Assembly: GCF_013044505.1 (NCBI RefSeq)
Contig: NZ_JABERD010000076.1
Span: 1 to 42,990, forward strand
Length of the DNA: 42,990 nucleotides
Direction: 5' to 3'
Source: Streptomyces sp. S3(2020)
GTDB lineage: Bacteria > Actinomycetota > Actinomycetes > Streptomycetales > Streptomycetaceae
Made by a program: the position numbers and the translations under genes. The notes below the pieces were generated by a model. The model saw only the letters and a list, made by a program, of their open reading frames with translations. It did not search any database and was not told the DNA's origin. Every line of letters starts with the position of its first letter. Within the stretch, counting starts at the first letter, position 1. Shown one piece after another: positions 29,360-36,743 of this stretch.

Positions 29360-30372
29360 TGCAGCTCCGCACCCGCACGCGCACCGCACTGACCGCCGTC
29401 CTGCTCACCGCGCTGGCCCTCAGCGGCTGCTCTGTGCTCGACAGCTCGAACAACGACTCACCGGCCGGACAGGCCGAGGGGGGCGCCGATCCGTCGCAGA
29501 GCGCGCAGTCGGACGTTCCCTACGACGTCGTTCCGCTGATCAAGCCGGAGAAGAAGTACTACGGGGCCGCCGTGGCGGGCGCGCCGACCTCCATGAAGGG
29601 CGTCGACGCGTACACCGAGATGACCGGCAAGCAGCCGAACCTCATCGAGTACTACGCCGCCTGGGGCGACGGCTTCGACGCCAGCGGTGTGCGCAAGGCC
29701 TGGAAGGAGGGCGCCATGACCTTGATGTCCTGGGAGCCCTTCGACACCAGCGTCGCCGACATCGCGGCCGGCAAGTCGGACGCGTACATCAAGGAGTACG
29801 CGACCGCGGTCCGCAAACTGAACCTCCCCGTCGTCATCGACTTCGCCGACGAGTTCAACGGCCACTGGGAGAAGTGGGGGACCAAGTACACGACCCCCAA
29901 GCAGTACGTGGCCGCCTGGCGGCACATCCACGAGACCTTCATCGACGCAGGTGCCTCGAACGTCATCTGGGCCTGGTCGCCCAACATCATCAACCCGGTC
30001 AAGAGCGTCAAGCTGGAGCCGTACTACCCGGGCGACGCCTACGTCGACTGGGTCGGTCTGATCGGCTACTGGACGATGGACCAGGACAACGCCTTCGACA
30101 GCGTCTTCGGTCCCACCATCGACCAGATCCGCACCTTCACCAAGAAGCCGATGCTGCTCCTGGAGACCGCGGCCATGGCGGGTGAGCGGCGACGGGCCGA
30201 CATCGCCAACCTGTTCGCGGGCGTGGAGGCCGACGACAACATGCTCGGCTTCATCTGGTTCAACCACAAGAAGCGTGCCGACTGGCGGTTGGAGGCGAGC
30301 CCGCTGGCCCTCAAGGAGTTCAGAAAGCTGGCCGCGGACGACCGTTTCGGCTTCGACGTACGGAAGCCGTGA
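29359..30372 (+). CDS. GH26-like glycoside hydrolase lipoprotein, 337 aa
   Basis: A signal peptide with lipobox LALSGC (lipidated C24) precedes a low-complexity linker and a TIM-barrel-like domain. DFADEFNGHWEKWG (171-184) resembles the GH26 acid/base motif (HExNGxWxxW) with E175 as acid/base, though the preceding His is Asp; LLLETA gives E279 as candidate nucleophile. NVIWAWSPNI is also typical. It is coupled by one-base overlaps to the synthase upstream and the GT-C protein downstream, suggesting it trims or releases the polymer at the cell surface. Its substrate is unknown. Confidence 0.8.
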   Translation: MQLRTRTRTALTAVLLTALALSGCSVLDSSNNDSPAGQAEGGADPSQSAQSDVPYDVVPLIKPEKKYYGAAVAGAPTSMKGVDAYTEMTGKQPNLIEYYAAWGDGFDASGVRKAWKEGAMTLMSWEPFDTSVADIAAGKSDAYIKEYATAVRKLNLPVVIDFADEFNGHWEKWGTKYTTPKQYVAAWRHIHETFIDAGASNVIWAWSPNIINPVKSVKLEPYYPGDAYVDWVGLIGYWTMDQDNAFDSVFGPTIDQIRTFTKKPMLLLETAAMAGERRRADIANLFAGVEADDNMLGFIWFNHKKRADWRLEASPLALKEFRKLAADDRFGFDVRKP

Positions 30373-32198
30373 TGACCTCCCGACACGATCACTACACGCC
30401 GCAGCCCTACGATCCCTACGCCGAGGACGACGGCAGCTGGTTCAACTCCGACGGCCGGGCCTCGCAGCAGCAGTACCAGCAGCAGACGTACGGCTACGAC
30501 AACCCGCAGTACCCGCAGCAGGAGCAGCAGCACCCGCAGCACCCCCAGCAGCCGTACCAGGCCGGTATCCCCGAGCAGCCGCGGAGCGGCTACGACGACC
30601 AGCCGACGTACGCCCTGCGCACGGTCGAGTACCAGCAGGTGCCCGACGACGAGCCCGAGTACCACATCCCCGAGACCCCGGACGCGGGCTGGGACGACAC
30701 CCCCAGCAAGCGGCGGGCGTGGGTGAGCCGCGGGGTCCTGGCGGTCGTGCTGCTGATCCAGGCCGTGCTGTCGCTGATGCAGTCCAACACGGCGTTCCAG
30801 GACGAGGCCCTGTACCTCGCGGCGGGCCACAACATCATCGACCACTGGATGAACGGCACCCCGCTGCACAGCGGGTACGAGTCGTACTTCTCCGGGTCGC
30901 CGGTCCTCTATCCGGTCGCCGCGGCCGTCGTCGACGGCTGGTTCGGGCTCTCCGGCGCCCGGGCGCTGAGCCTGCTGTGCATGCTGGGCGCGACCGCGCT
31001 GCTGTACTCCTTCAGCCGGCGCATGTTCAACGAGCGGGTGGCGCTGGTCGCCGCCGCGCTGTTCGCGGTCACGCAGCCGAGCATCGTGCTCGGCTGGTTC
31101 GCCACCTACGACGCTCCGGCGATCTTCCTGCTGGCCCTGGCCACCTGGATCGTCGTCCGCACCAACCGGGTCTCCGCGGCCGCCGTGCTGCTCGCGGCCC
31201 CGGTGATCGTGCTGGCGGTCGCGGTGAAGTACGCGTCCGCGCTGTACCTGCCCACCCTCGTCGTGCTCGCCGCGCTAACGGCCTGGCACCACAAGGGCTG
31301 GCGCTGTCTGCTACGCGCGTTGCTGCTCGGCCTCGGTACCGCCGCGCTGGTCGGTGTCGGCCTGATGTACACCGATGTGCTCGCCGGTGTGAAGGCGACC
31401 ACCACCAACCGTGCCCACGGCACCGACACCGCGATGTCCCTGGTGGAGAAGTCCGTGGAGTGGGGCGGGCTGATGTTCGCCGCCGCCGTCGCGGGCGCCG
31501 TCGCCTACGCGCTGCGCGGCCGGATGAACGAGTCCCCGCGCTCGCACGGACTGGGCGGCCCGGGCTGGCGCTGGCGGGCCCTGCTGGGCCTGGTGCTGGC
31601 CGGCACCGCGCTGCTGGCTCCCGCGTACCAGATCCACCTCAGCACCTCGGTCTCGCTCTACAAGCACCTCGGCTTCGGTCTGCTCTTCGCCGCCCCGATG
31701 GCCGGCGTCGGTGTGATCCGGCTGGTCGGCAAGCACTTCCGCTATCCGCAGCTGGGCATCCTGATCTGGGTCACCGCGCTGTGCCTCGGCGTCTCGCAGT
31801 CCGAGTGGCGGTTCGGGCTGTGGCCCGACTCCACGCCGCTCGTCAAGGCCATCGAGCCGTACATGAAGCCCAAGGCCAAGTACCTCGGCGCCACCTACGA
31901 GGTGCCCGTCTACTACCTGCGGGACAAGACCAACCACGACCAGTGGACGTCGACGTACGGCATCGGCTACTCGGACAAGAAGGGCAAGATCCACCACGGC
32001 AGGGAGGGGTACCGGCTCGCCATCGAGGCCGGCTACTTCGATCTGATCGTGCTGGACGGCGTCGCGACGCCGGACCTCGACAAGTACCTGGAGCAGCAGG
32101 TGACCAAGAGCGGGCACTACCGCCTGGTCGGCAAGATCCCGTTCAACCTCAGCTCGGGCGGCACCGGCCACTACGAGATCTGGACGAAGACGTCCTGA
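30372..32198 (+). CDS. GT-C membrane glycosyltransferase (GT39/ArnT-like), 608 aa
   Basis: A cytosolic N-terminus of ~110 residues rich in Gln, Tyr and Pro (QQQYQQQTYGYDNPQYPQQE) precedes about ten TMs. The first outside loop has the acidic pair in QDEALYLAAGHNI, as in polyprenyl-phosphate-dependent GT-C enzymes, followed by SPVLYPVAAAVVDGWFG. A C-terminal soluble portion (~490-608) follows. Such enzymes transfer a sugar from a polyprenyl phosphate donor outside the membrane; the polyprenol-phosphate mannose synthase two genes downstream could supply it. The ATG at 30372 overlaps the previous stop. Confidence 0.85.
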   Translation: MTSRHDHYTPQPYDPYAEDDGSWFNSDGRASQQQYQQQTYGYDNPQYPQQEQQHPQHPQQPYQAGIPEQPRSGYDDQPTYALRTVEYQQVPDDEPEYHIPETPDAGWDDTPSKRRAWVSRGVLAVVLLIQAVLSLMQSNTAFQDEALYLAAGHNIIDHWMNGTPLHSGYESYFSGSPVLYPVAAAVVDGWFGLSGARALSLLCMLGATALLYSFSRRMFNERVALVAAALFAVTQPSIVLGWFATYDAPAIFLLALATWIVVRTNRVSAAAVLLAAPVIVLAVAVKYASALYLPTLVVLAALTAWHHKGWRCLLRALLLGLGTAALVGVGLMYTDVLAGVKATTTNRAHGTDTAMSLVEKSVEWGGLMFAAAVAGAVAYALRGRMNESPRSHGLGGPGWRWRALLGLVLAGTALLAPAYQIHLSTSVSLYKHLGFGLLFAAPMAGVGVIRLVGKHFRYPQLGILIWVTALCLGVSQSEWRFGLWPDSTPLVKAIEPYMKPKAKYLGATYEVPVYYLRDKTNHDQWTSTYGIGYSDKKGKIHHGREGYRLAIEAGYFDLIVLDGVATPDLDKYLEQQVTKSGHYRLVGKIPFNLSSGGTGHYEIWTKTS

Positions 32199-32254
32199 GC
32201 CGGTCACTCACCTCTGTTCTTCTTCACCCCTGTATTCACGAAAGGCCGTAAACC

Positions 32255-33571
32255 ATGCGGCTCACCGTCATCGGCACCGGCTACCTCGGTGCCACCCACG
32301 CCGCCTGCATGGCGGAGCTCGGTCACGAGGTGCTCGGCGTCGACGTCGACCCCGACAAGATCGCCGCGCTGCGGGCCGGCCAGGTGCCGTTCCACGAGCC
32401 CGGGCTGCCCGAGCTGATCCGGAAGCACACGGCGACCGGGCGGCTCAGGTTCACCACCGACTACACGGAGGCCGGGGCCTTCGGCGAGGTGCACTTCGTG
32501 TGCGTCGGCACCCCGCAGCGCAAGGGCTCCGAGGGCGCCGACCTCACCTACGTCGACGCGGCTTTCGCGGCGATCGCCGAGCACGCGGCCGAGGGCTCGC
32601 TGCTGGTCGGCAAGTCGACCGTGCCGGTGGGCACGGCGGGGCGGCTCGCGGACGCACTCGACGCCGAGGTCGCCTGGAACCCGGAGTTCCTGCGGGAGGG
32701 CTTCGCCATCGAGGACACGCTGCGGCCCGACCGGCTGGTCATCGGTGTCCGATCCGCACATGCGGAAACGATCCTCCGCAAGGTGTACAAGCCCGTACTG
32801 GAGGCCGGCACCCCGCTGGTCACCGCGGACTTCCCGACCGCCGAGCTGGTGAAGACGGCCGCCAACGCCTTCCTCGCCACCAAGATCTCCTTCATCAACG
32901 CGATGGCCGAGCTCTGCGAGGCGACGGGCGGCGACGTCGGCGTCCTCGCCGAGGCGATCGGCCACGACGACCGGATCGGCAAGAAGTTCCTGCGGGCCGG
33001 CATCGGCTTCGGCGGCGGCTGTCTGCCCAAGGACATCCGCGCCTTCGCGCACCGCGCCGACGAGCTGGGGGTCTCGCTGGCGTTCCTGCGCGAGGTGGAC
33101 GCGATCAACATGCGCCGCCGCGACAAGGTTGTCGAGCTGGCGCGGGAGCTGTGCGGAGGTGCGGTGCTGGGGGCCCGTATCGCCGTACTGGGCGCGGCGT
33201 TCAAGCCCGACTCGGACGACATCCGGGACTCGCCCGCGCTCAACGTGGCCGCCCGTCTGCGCCTGGACGGCGCCGACGTCACGGTCTACGACCCCGAGGC
33301 GCTGGACAACGCCCGCAAGGCGTTCCCGCTCCTCGGATACGCGATGTCGGCCGAGGAGGCGCTCAGGGGAGCCGACCTCGTGCTGCATCTGACCGAGTGG
33401 CCGCAGTTCCGGGAGATCGACCCGGAACGGGCCGCGTCGCTGGTGGCCCGTCCGCTGATCGTGGACGGCCGGGGGGCGCTCGACGGGGACCGCTGGTCCG
33501 CGGCGGGCTGGCACTTCCGTGCGCTGGGCAGACCCGCGCCGGTTGAGGAGAGGCCTGTTCAGGGCCTCTAG
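32255..33571 (+). CDS. ugd: UDP-glucose 6-dehydrogenase
   Basis: Oxidises UDP-glucose to UDP-glucuronate with NAD+. The Rossmann motif GTGYLG (7-12), the substrate-loop EFLREG and the catalytic Cys C256 in GFGGGCLPKD are intact, as is the C-terminal UDP-binding domain (AFKPDSDDIRDSPAL). 438 aa. It follows the GT-C gene by 56 nt. It implies that the locus makes a uronic-acid-containing product. Confidence 0.95.
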   Translation: MRLTVIGTGYLGATHAACMAELGHEVLGVDVDPDKIAALRAGQVPFHEPGLPELIRKHTATGRLRFTTDYTEAGAFGEVHFVCVGTPQRKGSEGADLTYVDAAFAAIAEHAAEGSLLVGKSTVPVGTAGRLADALDAEVAWNPEFLREGFAIEDTLRPDRLVIGVRSAHAETILRKVYKPVLEAGTPLVTADFPTAELVKTAANAFLATKISFINAMAELCEATGGDVGVLAEAIGHDDRIGKKFLRAGIGFGGGCLPKDIRAFAHRADELGVSLAFLREVDAINMRRRDKVVELARELCGGAVLGARIAVLGAAFKPDSDDIRDSPALNVAARLRLDGADVTVYDPEALDNARKAFPLLGYAMSAEEALRGADLVLHLTEWPQFREIDPERAASLVARPLIVDGRGALDGDRWSAAGWHFRALGRPAPVEERPVQGL

Positions 33572-33590
33572 GGGAGGGAAACGGAAAGAC

Positions 33591-34361
33591 ATGACGGCCT
33601 ACGACAGACATCCCGGCGTACCGGTCACCATCGTGATGCCGACGTACAACGAGGCGGCGAACCTGCCCAGGATGGCCGAGCTGGTCCTCGGTCTGCCGAT
33701 CGAGGGGCTGCATCTGAAGATCGTCGACGACTCCAGCCCGGACGGGACGGGGCGGATCGCCGAGGAACTCGCGGAGAAGTACAACGCCGACCAGCCCGCC
33801 GGGCGGCGCCGGATGAGCGTGCTGCACCGCACCGAGAAGGACGGCCTCGGGCGCGCGTACGTGGCGGGCATGAGCGCCGCGCTCGCCGAGGGCGCCGAGT
33901 ACGTGATCCAGATGGACGCCGACGGCAGCCACCCCGTGGAAGCGGTCCCACGCATGCTCGGCACGGCCGTGGCCTCCGGCGTCGGCCTCGTCGTCGGCAG
34001 CCGGTACGTCGAGGGCGGCTCGCTGGACGAGGAGTGGGGCAGGCACCGCGTCCTGCTGTCCCGCTTCGCCAACCGCTACGCCCGGACCGTGCTCGGCACG
34101 AAGATCCGGGACATCACGGCCGGCTTCAACCTGTGGTCGGCCGCCACACTGCGTGACGTGGATCTCGCGACCCTGGACAGCGCCGGCTACAGCTTCCAGG
34201 TCGAGCTGAAGTTCAAGGCGGTCCGGGCCGGGCACAGCGCCGTCGAGATCCCGATCCGTTTCGAGGAGCGCACCGAAGGCGTCTCCAAGATGAACCTCTC
34301 GACGCAGATCGAGTCGGCCCTGGTGCCGCTGCGGCTGCGCATGCGCAACCGGCGGAGCTGA
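33591..34361 (+). CDS. Polyprenol monophosphomannose synthase
   Basis: Transfers mannose from GDP-mannose to polyprenyl phosphate on the cytosolic face. VTIVMPTYNEAANL, KIVDDSSPDGTG, the DxD in QMDADGSHP and FEERTEGVSKMN identify the DPM1/Ppm1 family. It lacks the C-terminal TM domain of fused forms (256 aa). The ATG at 33591 follows GGGAGGGAA (33572-33580); an ATG at 33519 would lie inside ugd. In Streptomyces this donor serves protein O-mannosylation; here it could also feed the GT-C enzyme of the locus. A sister copy elsewhere is possible. Confidence 0.92.
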   Translation: MTAYDRHPGVPVTIVMPTYNEAANLPRMAELVLGLPIEGLHLKIVDDSSPDGTGRIAEELAEKYNADQPAGRRRMSVLHRTEKDGLGRAYVAGMSAALAEGAEYVIQMDADGSHPVEAVPRMLGTAVASGVGLVVGSRYVEGGSLDEEWGRHRVLLSRFANRYARTVLGTKIRDITAGFNLWSAATLRDVDLATLDSAGYSFQVELKFKAVRAGHSAVEIPIRFEERTEGVSKMNLSTQIESALVPLRLRMRNRRS

Positions 34362-34373
34362 ACCGGACCGGGA

Positions 34374-34398
34374 TCCGCCGGCCCCGAGGGCCGGCGGA
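34374..34398. terminator. Bidirectional terminator between convergent genes
   Basis: TCCGCCGGCCC (34374-34384) pairs perfectly with GGGCCGGCGGA (34388-34398), loop CGA, placed between the two stop codons at 34361 (+) and 34411 (-). CCGG/CCGGT flanks extend it slightly. Confidence 0.7.
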
Positions 34399-34410
34399 CC
34401 GGTGCGCTCG

Positions 34411-35289
34411 CTACTCGTTGGCGGCGGCCGAGGCCTGGGACTCGCCGCGGCGGCGGATCTGGCGGAAGGTGAACTCGGCCAGGTCGTCGCCGGTGGAGAA
34501 GACCTGGGTGCTCTTCTCCGTGACGTTCTTGCCGTTGGTGAAGCCGGCGGTGGTGAAGTAGGCGTAGCGGCCGTAGGAGTTGGTCGTCGTACGGCAGATC
34601 GCGGAGTCGCAGAAGGACTTCACGCCGCTGCCCGCCAGGGACCGCACGACGCTCTTGTCGTCGGCCTGGGTCTTGACCTTGGTCGCCTGTGCCTCGGTGT
34701 CGAAGACGGCCACGCCGACCGTCACCGCGACGCCGTCCTTGACGTACGTCACCCGCATCAGGCGGGTGCAGTCGTTGGCCTTGAGGACCTTCGGCAGGGT
34801 GCCCTGGGCGACCGAGGCGCAGTTCTTGGTGTCGGCCGTCGGGCCCTTCTTGTAGACCGTCTCGCCCATGGTCAGCTGCGTGCCAGGGAAGAGGATGTCC
34901 GCGCCGATCGGGGCGGTGTCCTTGGTCTTGCTGGAGACGAAGTCCTTCGGGTCCAGCGGTGGCGGGGCGCTGGTCGGCGCGAAGGACGGGGCCGTGGCGG
35001 ACTGGCTCGGGATGTCCGCGGTGGCGGGCAGCGAGGAGGTGGTGGACGCCTCGTTGTCCCCGTTCGCCGACACCACGGCCACGGCCACGGCGGTGCCTAT
35101 CGCCACGGTGGCGAGGGCGCCACCGCCGATGAACAGCAGCCTGCGGCGTTTGTTACGGGTCTCCGATGCCTCGGCGAGCGCGGCCCAGTCCGGGGTCGGC
35201 CCGTCGCTGCTGCCGTCCCACGGCTGCTGGGAATTCGGTTTCCAGGGATCCCACTGGGACGGGGGTCCCCCCTGCTGCCCAAAGCTCAT
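34411..35289 (-). CDS. Conserved single-pass membrane protein, 292 aa
   Basis: The Gln/Pro-rich cytosolic N-terminus with PDWAALAEASETRNKRRRL precedes one TM (~48-68, LLFIGGGALATVAIGTAVAV). A Ser/Thr/Pro linker leads to an extracytoplasmic domain of ~190 residues with three Cys (NCASVAQ, NDCTRLM, FCDSAICRTT). The topology is type II. I do not recognise a function. I prefer MSFGQQGG at 35289; an ATG at 35298 adds three residues. It is convergent with the mannose synthase gene and divergent from rplM. Confidence 0.8.
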   Translation of the reverse strand: MSFGQQGGPPSQWDPWKPNSQQPWDGSSDGPTPDWAALAEASETRNKRRRLLFIGGGALATVAIGTAVAVAVVSANGDNEASTTSSLPATADIPSQSATAPSFAPTSAPPPLDPKDFVSSKTKDTAPIGADILFPGTQLTMGETVYKKGPTADTKNCASVAQGTLPKVLKANDCTRLMRVTYVKDGVAVTVGVAVFDTEAQATKVKTQADDKSVVRSLAGSGVKSFCDSAICRTTTNSYGRYAYFTTAGFTNGKNVTEKSTQVFSTGDDLAEFTFRQIRRRGESQASAAANE

Positions 35290-35338
35290 GGGGCGCATCT
35301 TAGACGGGGGACGGGAGAGGCCGGTGCGCGTACTCGTT

Positions 35339-35368
35339 TTGACCCGTCCGGGGCAGCCCGAGTAGTCT
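35339..35368 (+). promoter_or_regulatory. rplM-rpsI promoter
   Basis: TTGACC (35339-35344) and TAGTCT (35363-35368), spacing 18, the best vegetative promoter match in the window. It predicts a leader of ~175 nt before the rplM GTG at 35551, with a small hairpin CTCTC/GAGAG at 35399-35412. Confidence 0.7.
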
Positions 35369-35550
35369 TGCCGATTGTTATGCGTATTGGCTTGGTCGCT
35401 CTCAGGCGAGAGGCCCTTACGTAGGTTCCCTGGAGCAGTTACCAGTGGGCGGCATACGGGCCTCGTTCCCGGCGCTGTCGTCCCCAGCTGCACGATCGCT
35501 TCAGTGATGCCATGTGTCAGCACCCATCCACTGAAGAAGAAGGCTGCGAA

Positions 35551-35994
35551 GTGCGTACGTACAGCCCCAAGCCCGGCGATGTGACTCGCCAGTGGCACGT
35601 CATCGACGCACAGGACATCGTCCTGGGCCGTCTGGCTACCACTGCCGCGAACCTCCTCCGCGGCAAGCACAAGCCGACCTATGCCCCTCACATGGACATG
35701 GGCGACTTCGTCATCATCATCAACGCCGACAAGGTTCACCTGTCCGGCAACAAGAAGACCCAGAAGCTGGCGTACCGCCACTCCGGCTACCCGGGTGGTC
35801 TGCGCTCCGTCCGTTACGACGAGCTGCTGGCGAAGAACCCCGAGAAGGCCGTCGAGAAGGCCATCAAGGGCATGATCCCCAAGAACACCCTGGGCCGTCA
35901 GATGCTCTCGAAGCTGAAGGTCTACTCGGGCGACCAGCACCCCCACGCTGCCCAGCAGCCGGTGCCGTTCGAGATCACCCAGGTCGCGCAGTAG
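35551..35994 (+). CDS. rplM: 50S ribosomal protein L13
   Basis: L13 is an early-assembly 50S protein. The GTG start gives 147 aa (MRTYSPKPGDVTRQWHVIDA), the usual length; AAGAAGG (35536-35542) is its ribosome-binding site. DMGDFVIIINADKVHLSGNK and GMIPKNTLGRQM are family segments. rpsI follows after 41 nt. Confidence 0.97.
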   Translation: MRTYSPKPGDVTRQWHVIDAQDIVLGRLATTAANLLRGKHKPTYAPHMDMGDFVIIINADKVHLSGNKKTQKLAYRHSGYPGGLRSVRYDELLAKNPEKAVEKAIKGMIPKNTLGRQMLSKLKVYSGDQHPHAAQQPVPFEITQVAQ

Positions 35995-36035
35995 TTCCGG
36001 CCACACCCCTAAACAGAAAAGATCTGAGGAGAACC

Positions 36036-36563
36036 GTGGCCGAGACCACCGTTGAGCAGCCGGTCGAAGAGACCGAGACCGAGCTCGTCGACATCGAGAG
36101 CTACACCACCGAGTCCGAGGTCCCCGTCGAGGGCGAGTACACCTCGGAGTCGCTCGCCGGCCGCTTCGGCGACCCGCAGCCGGCCGCCGGCCTGGGCCGT
36201 CGCAAGAACGCCATCGCCCGCGTCCGGATCGTCCCGGGCACCGGCAAGTGGAAGATCAACGGTCGCACCCTTGAGGACTACTTCCCCAACAAGGTGCACC
36301 AGCAGGAAGTCAACGAGCCCTTCAAGGTGCTCGAGCTCGAGGGCCGCTACGACGTCATCGCCCGCATCTCGGGTGGCGGCGTCTCCGGCCAGGCCGGCGC
36401 CCTGCGCCTCGGCGTGGCCCGCGCGCTGAACGAGGCCGACGTGGACAACAACCGCGGCGCCCTCAAGAAGGCCGGCTTCCTCCGTCGCGACGACCGTGCG
36501 GTCGAGCGCAAGAAGGCCGGTCTCAAGAAGGCCCGCAAGGCCCCGCAGTACAGCAAGCGTTAA
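36036..36563 (+). CDS. rpsI: 30S ribosomal protein S9 with acidic N-terminal extension
   Basis: The C-terminal tail of S9 reaches the P-site tRNA anticodon. The core GRRKNAIARVRIVPGTGKWK and the ending RRDDRAVERKKAGLKKARKA PQYSKR are intact. The first ~45 residues are a Glu/Thr/Val-rich acidic extension (VEETETELVDIESYTTESEV), making it 175 aa instead of ~130. The GTG start follows GAGGAG (36026-36031). Confidence 0.97.
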   Translation: MAETTVEQPVEETETELVDIESYTTESEVPVEGEYTSESLAGRFGDPQPAAGLGRRKNAIARVRIVPGTGKWKINGRTLEDYFPNKVHQQEVNEPFKVLELEGRYDVIARISGGGVSGQAGALRLGVARALNEADVDNNRGALKKAGFLRRDDRAVERKKAGLKKARKAPQYSKR

Positions 36564-36608
36564 GCTTCGCTGCCTGCAAGCTCGTACTCGCACGTCAGCA
36601 GTACGTCC

Positions 36609-36648
36609 GAACGCCCCGGCGGCACGCCACAGTGCCGCCGGGGCGTTC
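36609..36648 (+). terminator. Terminator after rpsI
   Basis: Perfect 17-bp stem, arms 36609-36625 and 36632-36648, loop GCCACA, followed by the T-containing GTTTAT. It ends rplM-rpsI and abuts the glmM promoter. Confidence 0.8.
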
Positions 36649-36700
36649 GTTTATCACAGCCTTAGGCGTATAACGGCACAAGACGTTCTAAGGCTTGTGC
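36646..36700 (+). promoter_or_regulatory. glmM promoter region with nested inverted repeats
   Basis: TTCGTT (36646-36651) and TATAAC (36669-36674), spacing 17, form a candidate promoter whose -35 overlaps the preceding terminator arm. AGCCTTAG (36658-36665) is inverted at 36688-36695, flanking the -10, and GCACAAG (36676-36682) is inverted at 36694-36700; the two right arms share two bases. This could be an operator or alternative leader hairpins. Confidence 0.45.
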
Positions 36701-36743
36701 GATCGGATGATCTCCGAGTAGCAGCGCTCTATCAGGAGGACAA

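Noticed and set aside
34411..36006. A 531-aa minus-strand reading extending the membrane-protein gene through the rplM region
   Set aside because: The upstream half is antisense to rplM and its leader; the genuine protein starts at MSFGQQGG near 35289.
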